Positions 27,535-36,236 of a stretch of 64,000 bases of DNA are shown here, in pieces. Numbering within the stretch: the first letter of the stretch is position 1; the number at the start of each line of letters is the position of its first letter. Below the pieces are notes generated by a model. It did not search any database. It saw only the letters and a program-made list of their open reading frames with translations, and was not told the DNA's origin. The stretch is from the NCBI RefSeq assembly GCF_006874585.1, contig NZ_CP029761.1, positions 2,739,001 to 2,803,000 of the forward strand. The letters are read 5' to 3'. The stretch is from Sphingomonas sp. IC081 (lineage in GTDB: Bacteria; Pseudomonadota; Alphaproteobacteria; Sphingomonadales; Sphingomonadaceae). The position numbers and the translations under genes were made by a program.

Positions 27535-28214
27535 GCTGCTTTGCGATTGCCGATGCTGATCTCGTAGGCAATCGCGTCACGGATCAAGCGCGGTTTAATC
27601 TCGTAGACCTTCGCTGCTCGATCCACCGAACCTTCTGCCTCAACAATCTCAATCACTCGTGCAGTGGAGATGCCGTAGTCAGCCAAAATGGGTTGACCGA
27701 ATGAGCGGGTGGGATCGGCCACGACAGTCTTCTTGCCATGCAACAACCACCAACGCTCTGCACCAGCTGGACCAAAGTCCAAATCCTGCAAGCTGGGTTC
27801 GACTACCCTTTTGAAAACACCTTGGCTCTTACGCAGATCGATGAAAACTGGCTCATCGAGGTCACGGGTAATTTCGAGAAAGATTGTCTTTCCATCGGTT
27901 TTGAAGTGTTGCGTCGAAAATGGGCGCTCGTCACCTACAATCATTCGCGCGCGTTCAATGCATTTCCTAATCGTAGGGAGGCCGATGCGCTTCTCGCGTA
28001 GTGCATTGACTATTCTCGCTTCAATAAGATCGCGAAATCCGAGAAGAATGCCTTCCTCATCATGCGTATACTGCGGATGCCAAAGGGCTTCCTCTGAACG
28101 ACCATCATGTACATAGCCGACAAGCCACCGCCGCAACGTAGCAGGGCTCATCCCGACCATGCGGGCAGCCTCCAAGGCGGTATATGCACCTATGCCAAAT
28201 TCAGCGGTTTCCAT
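27531..28214 (-). CDS. DUF433/MerR-like antitoxin
   Basis: About 227 residues starting METAEFGIGA (in-frame alternative at 28250). N-terminal MerR/AlpA-like HTH: YTALEAARMVGMSPATLRRWL. A middle domain of about 120 residues follows. The C-terminus (ISTARVIEIVEAEGSVDRAAKVYEI to AIAYE) is a DUF433-type helix-turn-helix found in antitoxins of PIN-like toxins. Its larger size than plain DUF433 antitoxins suggests autoregulation through the N-terminal HTH. Coupled by a 4-base overlap to the toxin. Confidence 0.72.
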   Translation of the reverse strand: METAEFGIGAYTALEAARMVGMSPATLRRWLVGYVHDGRSEEALWHPQYTHDEEGILLGFRDLIEARIVNALREKRIGLPTIRKCIERARMIVGDERPFSTQHFKTDGKTIFLEITRDLDEPVFIDLRKSQGVFKRVVEPSLQDLDFGPAGAERWWLLHGKKTVVADPTRSFGQPILADYGISTARVIEIVEAEGSVDRAAKVYEIKPRLIRDAIAYEISIGNRKAA

Positions 28215-28386
28215 GTTGGCTGTATAGCCACAGCGTTTGCCGAGCGCCAAGCGCTTTGGTTGCAGCTAGCTGTCATGCAGGCTGCTGACTGCGGGGTCTC
28301 TAATGGACGTCTCTCAACGTTCGACCATGTCGGCTATCTGCTTGCATTCGCTATAACCAGTCATTCCGCAACCGGCCCAAGCTAGA

Positions 28387-28465
28387 TGCCAGCGGCAGGA
28401 GATCGAACCCGCACCCGCTTCCGGGATCGCTGTTGCGATACGTCTACCAATTCCGTCACGCTGGC
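28387..28465 (-). tRNA. tRNA-Leu-like sequence with abnormal anticodon arm
   Basis: 79 bases on the minus strand. The 7-bp acceptor stem GCCAGCG/CGCTGGC is perfect (8 bp if the flanking T-A is counted), the D-arm ACGGAATTGGTAGACGT is Leu-like, a paired variable arm CCCG-GAAG-CGGG is present, and a T-arm with TTCGATC follows. However the anticodon arm is ATCGC-AACA-GCGAT, a 5-bp stem with a 4-base loop instead of 7, so no readable anticodon exists, and the T-loop is one base long. No 3' CCA is coded. It is either a decayed tRNA-Leu or a tRNA-like RNA with another role. Confidence 0.5.
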
Positions 28466-28740
28466 AGGACCTTCTAACCGGGCTAGGCCGAAGCGGCAAT
28501 GTCGCCTTTGGCTGACTGTCTTCTCCAAACCCGCCAGTCCGCTACCGGCCCCTACCCTCTCCACCCGCTCAGGCAGAGCCTGTCGAAGCCCTTGAGGCCG
28601 GGCACCTCGCCTCTCCATGCTTTGACAGCCTCCGCCTGAACGCGGTCACGGCGTGTCACCGGCCGAACCGCTCCCCGCCCCGCGCACCCAGGGTGGGCGC
28701 CCCCTTCAAAACCGCCCGGAACGCGTGTATCGGGCCGCTC
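28466..28740. other. Leader region of miaB with a REP-type motif
   Basis: No gene is seen. The stretch contains a REP-like motif CTCAGGCAGAGCCTGTCGAAG (about 28567-28587), related to those at 33747, 39232 and 41099, and then the untranslated leader of miaB. The promoter is not obvious by eye. Confidence 0.4.
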
Positions 28741-30075
28741 ATGCGCCCTACCCAGATTCCCCAGACCTACCGGGTCAAGAGCTTCGGCTGCCAGATGAAC
28801 GTCTACGACGGCGAGCGCATGGCCGAACTGCTGGCCGAGCAGGGCATCACCGCCGCGCCGGACGGCGAAGAGGCCGATCTGGTCGTGCTCAACACCTGCC
28901 ACATCCGCGAAAAGGCCGCCGAAAAGGTCTATTCGGACATCGGCCGCCTGCGCCGCGCGGATGGCTCCTCGCCGCTGATCGCGGTGGCCGGCTGCGTGGC
29001 GCAGGCCGAAGGCGACGAGATCATGAAGCGCGCGCCCGCCGTGCAGATGGTGGTCGGCCCGCAGGCCTATCACCGCCTGCCCGAGATGATCCGCGAGGCG
29101 ACCGGCGGCAAGCGCGTCACCGATACCGACATGCCCGCGCAAACCAAGTTCGGCGCCCTGCCGAAACGCAAGCGCTCAGGCCCGGCCGCCTTCCTCACCG
29201 TGCAGGAAGGCTGCGACAAGTTCTGCACCTATTGCGTGGTGCCCTATACGCGCGGCGCCGAGGTTTCGCGCCCCCACGCCGACCTCGTCGACGAGGCGAA
29301 GCGGCTGGTCGATGCCGGCGCGCGCGAGATCTCGCTGCTGGGCCAGAACGTCAACGCCTGGACCGGCGAGGATGCCAAGGGCCGCACGATCGGCCTCGAC
29401 GGGCTGATCCGCGAACTCGCCGAGATCCCCGACCTTGCCCGCATCCGCTACACCACCAGCCACCCCAACGACTTCACCGAAGGGCTGATCGCGGCCCACG
29501 GCGAAGTGGACAAGCTGATGCCCTTCCTCCACCTGCCGGTGCAGGCGGGCAATGACCGCGTGCTGAAGGCGATGAACCGCAGCCACACCGCGGAAAGCTA
29601 TCTGAAGGTGCTGGAAAAGGTGCGCGCGGCGCGCCCCGACATCGCGCTTTCGGGCGACTTCATCGTCGGCTTCCCCGGCGAGAGCGATGCCGAGTTCGAG
29701 GATACCCTCGCGCTTGTCGACACGGTTCGCTACGCGCAGTGCTTCAGCTTCAAGTACAGCCCGCGCCCCGGCACCCCCGCCGCGACGATGGACGGCCAGA
29801 TTCCCGCCGAAGTGATGACCGAGCGCATCATGCGCCTCCAGGCCGCGCTGGGCCGCGACCAGACCGCCTTCAACAAGGCCTCGGTCGGCAAGACCTGCCA
29901 GGTTCTGGTGGAGCGCCGGGGCAAGCTGCCGGGGCAATGGCTCGGCAAGTCGCCGTGGTTGCAGTCGGTCTATTTCGACGGCGATGTCGCGATCGGCGAC
30001 ATGGTCACGGTGGAACTGACCGAAGGCGGGTACAACGCCGTCTCCGCAAGGCTGCTGGGCCCCGTGCCCGCATGA
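28741..30075 (+). CDS. miaB: tRNA-2-methylthio-N6-isopentenyladenosine synthase
   Basis: Radical-SAM methylthiotransferase modifying A37 of tRNAs that read UNN codons. 444 residues: N-terminal UPF0004 domain with KSFGCQMNVYDGERM, CHIRE and AVAGCVAQ supplying the three Cys of the auxiliary cluster; radical-SAM motif EGCDKFCTYCVVPYTRG; C-terminal TRAM domain. ATG at 28741 gives the normal start. The stop overlaps the ATG of the downstream hydrolase (ATGA). Confidence 0.96.
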   Translation: MRPTQIPQTYRVKSFGCQMNVYDGERMAELLAEQGITAAPDGEEADLVVLNTCHIREKAAEKVYSDIGRLRRADGSSPLIAVAGCVAQAEGDEIMKRAPAVQMVVGPQAYHRLPEMIREATGGKRVTDTDMPAQTKFGALPKRKRSGPAAFLTVQEGCDKFCTYCVVPYTRGAEVSRPHADLVDEAKRLVDAGAREISLLGQNVNAWTGEDAKGRTIGLDGLIRELAEIPDLARIRYTTSHPNDFTEGLIAAHGEVDKLMPFLHLPVQAGNDRVLKAMNRSHTAESYLKVLEKVRAARPDIALSGDFIVGFPGESDAEFEDTLALVDTVRYAQCFSFKYSPRPGTPAATMDGQIPAEVMTERIMRLQAALGRDQTAFNKASVGKTCQVLVERRGKLPGQWLGKSPWLQSVYFDGDVAIGDMVTVELTEGGYNAVSARLLGPVPA

Positions 30076-30761
30076 AACAGGCGCTGGTGCTCGTCCCCGG
30101 CCTGTCGTGCGACCGCCATGTCTGGCAGGCGCAGATCGCTGCCCTGGCGGACATCGCGGATGTCACCATCGGCGATACGCTGAAGGACGATTCGATCGCG
30201 CTGATGGCCAGCCGCGTCCTCGATGCCGCGCCGGACCGCTTCGGAATCGCCGGGTTCTCGACGGGCGGCTATGTCGCGATGGAGATCTGGCGCCGCGCGC
30301 CGGAGCGGGTCACCCGCCTCGCGCTGGTCGACACCAATGCCCGTGCCGACAGCGAGGATCAGGCCGCGCTGCGCCGTGCCGCCATCGCCACCGCCCGCTC
30401 GCGCGGGTTCGAGGCGGTCCTGCGCGGATCGCTGCGCCAGCTGGTCGCGCCGGACTGTCCCGAGCCGCTGTTCGAGGAGGTCGTCGAGATGGCCCTGCGG
30501 GTCGGCTTCGGCACCTACATGGACCAGCAGGCGGCGATCATCGAGCGCGCGGACTCGCTGGAGACGCTGGCCACGGTCACGGTGCCGGCCATGGTCATGG
30601 TGGGCGACATGGACGCCCTCACCCCGCCCTACCTGGCCGAGGAAATGGCGCAGGCGCTGCCCGCCGCGACTTACGAGATCATCCCGCAGGCCGGCCACAT
30701 GGCGCCGATGGAACAGCCCGACGCGGTCAATGCCGCCTTCCGGCGCTGGCTGGCGCTTTAG
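30072..30761 (+). CDS. Alpha/beta-fold hydrolase
   Basis: 229 residues, cytosolic. Nucleophile elbow GFSTGGYVAME (Ser), acidic residue in VGDMDALTPP and His in QAGHMAPME form a complete triad. The substrate is unknown; it resembles small esterases of the MhpC/PcaD kind. Coupled to miaB by a 4-base overlap. The stop codon TAG is made of the TA target of MITE 2 plus the first base of that element; before insertion the stop would have read TAA. Confidence 0.85.
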   Translation: MKQALVLVPGLSCDRHVWQAQIAALADIADVTIGDTLKDDSIALMASRVLDAAPDRFGIAGFSTGGYVAMEIWRRAPERVTRLALVDTNARADSEDQAALRRAAIATARSRGFEAVLRGSLRQLVAPDCPEPLFEEVVEMALRVGFGTYMDQQAAIIERADSLETLATVTVPAMVMVGDMDALTPPYLAEEMAQALPAATYEIIPQAGHMAPMEQPDAVNAAFRRWLAL

Positions 30762-31045
30762 GCCGTAAACGCATAAACGGCACCATCGAGGCGCCCAAAT
30801 GGCGAACAGTTCGGGCCGAAGTTGCCGCCGGGCGGGCTGGTTGCCCGTCCAAGGCAGCTTCGGTTCGAGATGGAAGCCATTTGGGCGCCCCTTCGGGGTT
30901 TACCTTACGGTGAGCTTCGCTTGCCAAAAATGGCCCAGCGCTGCGTCGGGAAGTCTTGCAATATCGACATATTCCAGCGCCTTCCCTCCTGCCGCTGAGC
31001 CATTTTGCCGCAAACCTCGATGGTGCCGTTTATGCGTTTACGGCC
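30761..31045. mobile_element. MITE-like element 2
   Basis: 285 bases flanked by TA (30759-30760 and 31046-31047). The ends are perfect inverted repeats for about 31 bases, starting GGCCGTAAACGCATAAACGG. The interior is closely similar to the element at 44477-44740 in opposite orientation; this copy has about 20 extra bases near 30902-30922. Several interior hairpins are visible (CGCCCAAATGG .. CCATTTGGGCG). No coding capacity. It sits exactly between two convergent genes and supplies the G of both TAG stop codons. Confidence 0.88.
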
Positions 31046-31620
31046 TAATCAAGCGGCTTCAGGGCTTCGTCCGTAATCAGTGTCTTGCCGACCGAGGCCG
31101 TCTCGGCGCTGACTTCGTCGCTGGCGTTTTGCGGGTAGGCCTTGCCGTTGAAGCGAAGGCGCGCGATGCCTTCGGCCATGCCGCCCCCGGAAACCGCCAC
31201 GCCGATGTCGCGCCAGCCGCGGGTCCGGGTCGCCAGCACGCCCACCGGCAATTGCACCACGCTGGTCTCGCCCATCTTGCGGAAACCGTCGCCGTCTCGC
31301 TTCAGGACCACGAGGTTGCAGCCGCCGGTGCCGCAAAACATCGGGCCGCCAAGATAGGCGAGCACTTCGGGCGTGCCATCGCCGTCGAGATCGGCCTCGG
31401 CGGTCGCATATTGCAGCTTGCCGAGGTCGCTGGTGACGGCGTCCTGGTAATTGGCCTTGATCCACTCCTCCGCCGTCTGCGGGGCGGGTGCCTCGGTGGC
31501 CGCTTCGGTCTCGGCCGAGGTGACGACCGCCTCGGGCGGCGGAGCGGCGTCCTTCTTGCAGGCGGCAAGCGAAAGCGTGAGGGCGAGCGTCGCCGTAGCG
31601 GCTAGAGCGATCCGGTTCAT
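31045..31620 (-). CDS. Lipoprotein, unknown (VCBS/EF-hand-like motif)
   Basis: 191 residues. The signal ends in the lipobox LAACKKD. A Pro/Glu-rich linker (residues 25-50) precedes a domain with ATAEADLDGDGTPEVLAYLGG, an acidic DxDGDGxPE motif that often binds calcium in repeat-in-propeller proteins; two Cys (FCGTGGCN) may form a disulfide. Function unknown. The stop TAG overlaps the end of MITE 2 (empty-site stop would be TAA). Confidence 0.75.
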   Translation of the reverse strand: MNRIALAATATLALTLSLAACKKDAAPPPEAVVTSAETEAATEAPAPQTAEEWIKANYQDAVTSDLGKLQYATAEADLDGDGTPEVLAYLGGPMFCGTGGCNLVVLKRDGDGFRKMGETSVVQLPVGVLATRTRGWRDIGVAVSGGGMAEGIARLRFNGKAYPQNASDEVSAETASVGKTLITDEALKPLD

Positions 31621-31686
31621 GGGCAGCAGGCTAGCCGCATGCCCGCCCCTCCCGCAAGCTCGGCCCGCCGCATGTTCTGCACGTCC

Positions 31687-31829
31687 GTTTGAAAAATTCG
31701 CGGCACGCGAATTTTGCGGCACCAGCCCTCTCCCCCACCCGACCTCCCACGAGTGTATCCTGTTGGGAGGTCGGGTGGGGGAGAGGGCTGGTGCCGTACC
31801 GAAAATGCCCCACGGGCATTTTCGCAAAC
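31687..31829. repeat. Three-hairpin palindromic repeat, copy 2
   Basis: Small hairpin AAAATTCGCG..CGCGAATTTT (about 31692-31715), then a perfect 32-bp stem (31718-31749 with 31764-31795; central part CCCTCTCCCCCACCCGACC) with a loop carrying GTATCCTG (31755-31762), then a third hairpin GAAAATGCCC..GGGCATTTTC (31801-31822). It lies between the lipoprotein start and the end of the rcnB-like gene. The stem sequence differs from copies 1 and 3 but remains fully paired. Confidence 0.88.
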
Positions 31830-31843
31830 AAGCTCCTCAACGG

Positions 31844-31876
31844 AAAAGGGCCCCGGTGCATAAAGCACCGGAGCCC
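31844..31876 (-). terminator. Terminator of the RcnB-family gene
   Basis: GGGCTCCGGTGC (minus strand of 31865-31876) pairs with GCACCGGGGCCC (31848-31859), 12 bp with one G.T, followed by TTTT on the minus strand. About 40 bases beyond the stop codon. Confidence 0.8.
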
Positions 31877-31914
31877 CTGCGACCCGCCGGGCGTCGATCG
31901 CGTCCCCGGTCGGC

Positions 31915-32406
31915 TTACCAGAAAAAGCCATTATAGACGGTGACGGCACGGCCGCTGCGCATGTTCACCATGACCACGTCGTTACCGTAGCGGACCCAGC
32001 GGTGGCCGGCGCGCGGCGCGGGCAGGCGGTAGCGGGCATAGTCGTTCACCCAGTAGCGGTTGCCGTAGTAGGCGGGCTGGAAACGATAGCCCACGGCGAC
32101 CGGGCGATAGTGATAACCGCGCGGGCCCTGATAGGCCGGGCGGCGATAGTCGTTGCGGTGCGCACGGCGATAGTCACGCCAGTCCTCGTGCAGTTCACGG
32201 CGCGAATCGTTGAGGTCGCGGCGCGCCTGGCGAACGTCGCGGCGGTCGCCGTAGCGCTGCGCATCGCGCAAGTTGCGCTCGTCGTGGCGAACGTCGCGGG
32301 CGCTTTCGCGCACTTCGCGGGCGCTCTGGGCCGATGCCATCGTCGGCACGACCAGAGTCGGAACGGCAACGCTTGCAGCCAGTGCGGCCATGATGATCTT
32401 GCGCAT
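31915..32406 (-). CDS. RcnB-family periplasmic protein
   Basis: 163 residues. A signal peptide (MRKIIMAALAASVAVP..MASAQ) is followed by a region very rich in Arg and Asp (VRESARDVRHDERNLRDAQ) that looks like a charged single helix (residues 30-80), then Tyr/Arg-rich segments and the C-terminal RcnB-like motif RLPAPRAGHRWVRYGNDVVMV. RcnB in E. coli modulates nickel/cobalt export; here metal linkage is only by family. A strong AAGGAG lies just before the ATG. Confidence 0.82.
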   Translation of the reverse strand: MRKIIMAALAASVAVPTLVVPTMASAQSAREVRESARDVRHDERNLRDAQRYGDRRDVRQARRDLNDSRRELHEDWRDYRRAHRNDYRRPAYQGPRGYHYRPVAVGYRFQPAYYGNRYWVNDYARYRLPAPRAGHRWVRYGNDVVMVNMRSGRAVTVYNGFFW

Positions 32407-32695
32407 TATGTTTCTCCTTATTCAGGCTCACCGCTTGGGCGACCCCCGGCAATCTTGTCCGGTGTGTTCCGGTGAGTTCATGTTTGAACCCGCCTGGCTG
32501 AACGCGGTTGCAATAAACCCTTCAGGAAGCCGAAATGTCTGTCGCGCCCCTGCGACAAAGTGCTGAATCCGCGCCGAAACACCGGATTATCCACCGCGTT
32601 CACGGCAATTTTCGCATAGCCCCGCCTTGCGCGACGCGGTGCGGCGAGCCATCTTCACGATAGAACGAAAAAGCATCCTCACCCGAAAGGAGCGC

Positions 32696-33724
32696 ATGGC
32701 CCGCAAAGCAGCCCGCGCCGGTGATCCGGCGCAGTTCCGCCCCGAAACCCATCGCAGGGCGCGTACCGAAGTCGAGTTCGACGAACAGACGCTGCTGGGA
32801 GCCGTGTTCGGCCAGTTCGATGCCAATCTCGTACAGGTCGAAAACCGGCTCGGCGTCTACATTTCCGCGCGCGGCAACAGGATCCAGATCGAGGGTCCGG
32901 AAGACGCCGTCGCCCGCGCGCGCGACACTCTCAAAGGCATGTATCACCGGTTGGAAATGGGACAGGACCTCGACTCGGGCGCTATCGAATCGCTGATCGC
33001 GATGTCTTCGGAACCCACGCTGGAAGGCATCATCAGCGGCGATGCCGGCGCCCCGCCGATCATGATCCGCACCCGCCGCAAGACGATCGTGCCGCGCTCT
33101 GCCACGCAGATCGAATATATGCGCGCGCTCGCCCGCTCGGACGTGATCTTCGCGCTCGGCCCGGCGGGTACCGGCAAGACCTACCTCGCGGTGGCACAAG
33201 CGGTCTCGCAGCTGATGACCGGCTCGGTCCAGCGCCTGATCCTCTCGCGCCCCGCCGTGGAAGCGGGCGAGAAACTGGGCTTCCTGCCCGGCGACATGAA
33301 GGACAAGGTCGATCCCTACCTGCGTCCGCTCTACGACGCGCTTTATGACTGCATGCCGCCCGAACAGGTGGAACGCCGCCTGGCCTCGGGCGAGATCGAG
33401 ATCGCGCCGATCGCCTTCATGCGCGGCCGCACGCTGGCCGACGCGTTCGTCATCCTCGACGAGGCGCAGAACACCACGCGCGAGCAGATGAAGATGTTCC
33501 TCACCCGCTTCGGCCAGAACAGCCGCATGGTCGTCTGCGGCGACCCCCGGCAGGTCGACATCCCGGGCGGCGACCGCCATTCGGGCCTCGCCGACGCGGT
33601 GAACCGGCTCGAGGGCGTGGAAGGCATCGACGTGACGCGCTTCACCGTGGCCGACGTGGTGCGCCACCCGATCGTCGGACGGATCGTCGAGGCTTACGAG
33701 GGGCCGCTCAGCCAGTACGAGTAA
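32696..33724 (+). CDS. phoH: PhoH-family ATPase
   Basis: 342 residues; a small KH-like N-terminal part and a P-loop domain with Walker [16 protein letters not shown], Walker [15 protein letters not shown] and the sensor [15 protein letters not shown]. PhoH-like proteins (YbeZ) work with YbeY in rRNA processing and RNA handling; ybeY lies directly downstream and a corC-like gene after it, matching the conserved ybeZ-ybeY-corC order. The start at 32696 ([10 protein letters not shown]) has GGAG only three bases away; an in-frame start lies at 32627. Confidence 0.92.
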   Translation: MARKAARAGDPAQFRPETHRRARTEVEFDEQTLLGAVFGQFDANLVQVENRLGVYISARGNRIQIEGPEDAVARARDTLKGMYHRLEMGQDLDSGAIESLIAMSSEPTLEGIISGDAGAPPIMIRTRRKTIVPRSATQIEYMRALARSDVIFALGPAGTGKTYLAVAQAVSQLMTGSVQRLILSRPAVEAGEKLGFLPGDMKDKVDPYLRPLYDALYDCMPPEQVERRLASGEIEIAPIAFMRGRTLADAFVILDEAQNTTREQMKMFLTRFGQNSRMVVCGDPRQVDIPGGDRHSGLADAVNRLEGVEGIDVTRFTVADVVRHPIVGRIVEAYEGPLSQYE

Positions 33725-33746
33725 CAGCCCAAGGTCGCGGATCGAC

Positions 33747-33832
33747 CCTCGACAGGCTCAGGCTCGGGCTCGGGCTGGGCGGATGCAGTGCCAGTTCACC
33801 GGAACCGCTCGTCCTGAGCTTGTCGAAGGACG
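33747..33832. repeat. REP-type motifs between phoH and ybeY
   Basis: Two inverted half motifs: CTCGACAGGCTCAGGCTCGG (33749-33768) and GTCCTGAGCTTGTCGAAGG (33811-33829). This GCTTGTCGAAGG/CCTTCGACAAGC theme recurs at 28567, 39232 and 41099 and is of the kind frequent in sphingomonad intergenic DNA. Confidence 0.65.
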
Positions 33833-33855
33833 CCTGCCGACCTAACGGAAGTGCC

Positions 33856-34347
33856 ATGGACCTCGAAATCGACATCGAAGCACCCTGGCCCGCCGAAACC
33901 GACTGGGCCGACCTTGCCGAACGCGCGCTGGAAGCGCTGACCCGGGTGGCGCCCGAGCTTGGCAACCCCCGGCTCATCACCAGCCTGCTGTTCACCTCGG
34001 ACGCGGAAGTCCACGTGCTCAACCGCGAATGGCGGGCCAAGGACAAGCCCACCAACGTGCTCTCCTTCCCGATGATCGAACGCGCCGAGCTGCTGGCGCT
34101 GGCCGAGGACGGACCGCCGGAAATGCTCGGCGATCTGGCACTCGCGGCCGAGACCTGCGCGCGCGAGGCGGCGGAAAAGGGCATTGCGGTGGAGGACCAC
34201 GCCAGCCACCTGATCGTCCACGGCCTGCTCCACCTCGCCGGGCTCGATCACGAGATTTCCGACGCCGATGCCGAGGCAATGGAAGCGCTGGAAACAAAGG
34301 CTCTTGCTCTCATCGGCATTCCCGACCCATATGGGGATCGCACGTAA
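33856..34347 (+). CDS. ybeY: Endoribonuclease YbeY
   Basis: Zinc-dependent endoribonuclease for 16S rRNA 3' maturation and ribosome quality control. 163 residues. The metal motif [12 protein letters not shown] matches HGxLHLxGxDH; the upstream [16 protein letters not shown] block is also diagnostic. ATG at 33856. Lies between phoH and a corC-like gene, the conserved order in proteobacteria. Confidence 0.95.
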   Translation: MDLEIDIEAPWPAETDWADLAERALEALTRVAPELGNPRLITSLLFTSDAEVHVLNREWRAKDKPTNVLSFPMIERAELLALAEDGPPEMLGDLALAAETCAREAAEKGIAVEDHASHLIVHGLLHLAGLDHEISDADAEAMEALETKALALIGIPDPYGDRT

Positions 34348-34369
34348 ACCTCAGGGATAACCAAGCACG

Positions 34370-35293
34370 ATGGCCGACAATGGCCGCCACACCGAGACCG
34401 GCTCGGGAGATGGGGATAGTACCGGCACGCTCTGGCGTGTCATCCGGCGACTTTTCCAGAACGACGTCGATCAGTCGCTGCGCGCGCAGATCGAAGGCGT
34501 CATCAACGAACACGAAGGCGATACCGAGCAGGCCAGCGCCGCCAGTGGCGATCTCTCGCCGCTGGAACGGCAGATGCTGCGCAACCTGCTCCATTTCAGC
34601 GAGCACGATGCCGACGACGTGGCCGTGCCGCGCAGCGAGATCGTGGCGATTCCCGCCGCCGCCAGCTGGGCCGACGTGGTCGAGGCCTTTGCCGAGCATG
34701 GCCACAGCCGCATGCCGGTCTATGGCGACTCGCTCGATGCCATCAAGGGCATGATCCACATCAAGGACGTGTTCCCCATCCTCGCCCGCGGCCAGGAGCC
34801 GCCCGAGGACTGGAGCACCCTGCTGCGCCAGCCGCTCTACGTGCCGCAATCGCGCGGCGCGCTGGACGTCCTGGTCGACATGCGGGCCCAGCGCACCCAC
34901 CTCGCGGTGGTCATCGACGAGTATTCCGGCACCGACGGGATCATCACCATCGAGGACCTCGTCGAGGAAATCGTCGGCAACATCGAGGACGAGCATGACG
35001 ACGCCCCCGAGGAGTTGCTAATTTCGCAAGAGGGGGGTATCTGGGACGCCGACGCCCGTGTCGAACTCGAGGATGTGGCGGAACGGATCGACCCTCGCCT
35101 CGCCGAAGTCGAGGAAGCGGTGGATACGCTGGGCGGCCTGGCCTTTGTGCTGGCCGGCGGCGTACCCGAAGTCGGCACCGTTCTCGAGCATGGCAGCGGC
35201 TGGCGGATCGAAGTCACCGACGGCGACGAACGCCGCGTGACGAGGCTTCGGCTCCTCCCGCCGTCACAGCAGGCGGAAGACCAACCCGAGTAG
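34370..35293 (+). CDS. corC: CorC/HlyC-family CBS-domain protein
   Basis: 307 residues, soluble. Two CBS domains (about 75-195; the second ends VVIDEYSGTDGIITIEDLVEEIVG, strongly typical) and a C-terminal transporter-associated CorC_HlyC domain (about 215-300; ARVELEDVAERIDPRL). The family supports magnesium/cobalt efflux. It follows ybeY by 22 bases, as often seen where apolipoprotein N-acyltransferase comes next, but no lnt gene follows here. Confidence 0.9.
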   Translation: MADNGRHTETGSGDGDSTGTLWRVIRRLFQNDVDQSLRAQIEGVINEHEGDTEQASAASGDLSPLERQMLRNLLHFSEHDADDVAVPRSEIVAIPAAASWADVVEAFAEHGHSRMPVYGDSLDAIKGMIHIKDVFPILARGQEPPEDWSTLLRQPLYVPQSRGALDVLVDMRAQRTHLAVVIDEYSGTDGIITIEDLVEEIVGNIEDEHDDAPEELLISQEGGIWDADARVELEDVAERIDPRLAEVEEAVDTLGGLAFVLAGGVPEVGTVLEHGSGWRIEVTDGDERRVTRLRLLPPSQQAEDQPE

Positions 35294-35351
35294 CATCCGG
35301 CGTAGCCCCCCCCGGCTACGTCTTACTCCATAAAAAGAAAAGGCCAGGACA

Positions 35352-36236
35352 TTGGCAGTTCGCCGTCTCCCCCCGCTGCGCGCACTCGAAGCCTTCGTCC
35401 GCGTCGTCCGCCTTGGCTCTGCCAAGGCGGCGGCCAACGAACTTGCGCTTTCCCCTTCCGCCCTCTCGCGCCGCGTCGCCGCGCTGGAGGACTTCACCGG
35501 CAAGCGCCTGTTCACGCGCCAGCACCAGTCGATGAAGCTGACCGACGAGGGCATGGCCTTCTACAACGTCGTCGGCCCCAAGCTCGAGGAACTCGCCGAA
35601 GCGGTGGAATCGCAGGTCGACCGCGGCCAGGTGCTGCGTCTGCACCTCGGCGTGCCCTCGCTGTTCGGCGGCCAGCGCCTGTTCCCGCGCCTGCCGGAAC
35701 TGCGCAAGCTGCACCCGCGCCTGCACATCGACATCGACACCGGCACCCATCTGGAAGCGCGCGTGGGCGATACCCTGGACGCGGCGATCATCCTCGCCAA
35801 GGAGCCGGACCCGGCCTACTACCGCATCCAGCTTGACCACAACAAGGTCTACGCCATCACCTCCAAGGAAATGGCCGCCGACATCGGCACCGTGCCGGAC
35901 GAGGCGATCCTCTCCAAGCAGACCTTCCTGATCCACCAGGACCTGCCCGACAGCCTCGACGCCTGGAAGCAGGCGATGGGCATGAGCAAGCTGGAACCGG
36001 CCTCGGTCGACCGGTTCGACTCCGGCCAGCTGGTGCTCGAAGCCGCCGCGCAGGGCCTCGGCATCGCCATCATGCACGACGACCACTTCCGCCGCAGCCA
36101 TGACAACCGTCTGGCCCGGCTGTTCGACGTCGATGTCGAAAGCCCCTACCGCTACTGGTTCGTCTGCAAGCCCAAGGCGCTGGAAAGCCGCCCGGTGCGC
36201 ATCTTCCACGAGTGGCTGCTGCAGGCCGGCCTCTAA
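35352..36236 (+). CDS. LysR-family transcriptional regulator
   Basis: 294 residues read from a TTG. N-terminal winged HTH (PPLRALEAFVRVVRLGSAKAAANEL with ALSPSALSRRVAALEDFTGKRLF), then the periplasmic-binding-like effector domain. It has the GcvA-like layout. No divergent partner gene is present, so the target is unknown. Its stop codon TAA (36234-36236) coincides with the left boundary of the mobile repeat 36237-36401. Confidence 0.88.
   Translation: MAVRRLPPLRALEAFVRVVRLGSAKAAANELALSPSALSRRVAALEDFTGKRLFTRQHQSMKLTDEGMAFYNVVGPKLEELAEAVESQVDRGQVLRLHLGVPSLFGGQRLFPRLPELRKLHPRLHIDIDTGTHLEARVGDTLDAAIILAKEPDPAYYRIQLDHNKVYAITSKEMAADIGTVPDEAILSKQTFLIHQDLPDSLDAWKQAMGMSKLEPASVDRFDSGQLVLEAAAQGLGIAIMHDDHFRRSHDNRLARLFDVDVESPYRYWFVCKPKALESRPVRIFHEWLLQAGL

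Noticed and set aside
28387..28465. Normal tRNA-Leu gene
   Set aside because: The anticodon loop has four bases and no anticodon can be assigned, and the T-loop is one base too long, so it is listed only as tRNA-like.
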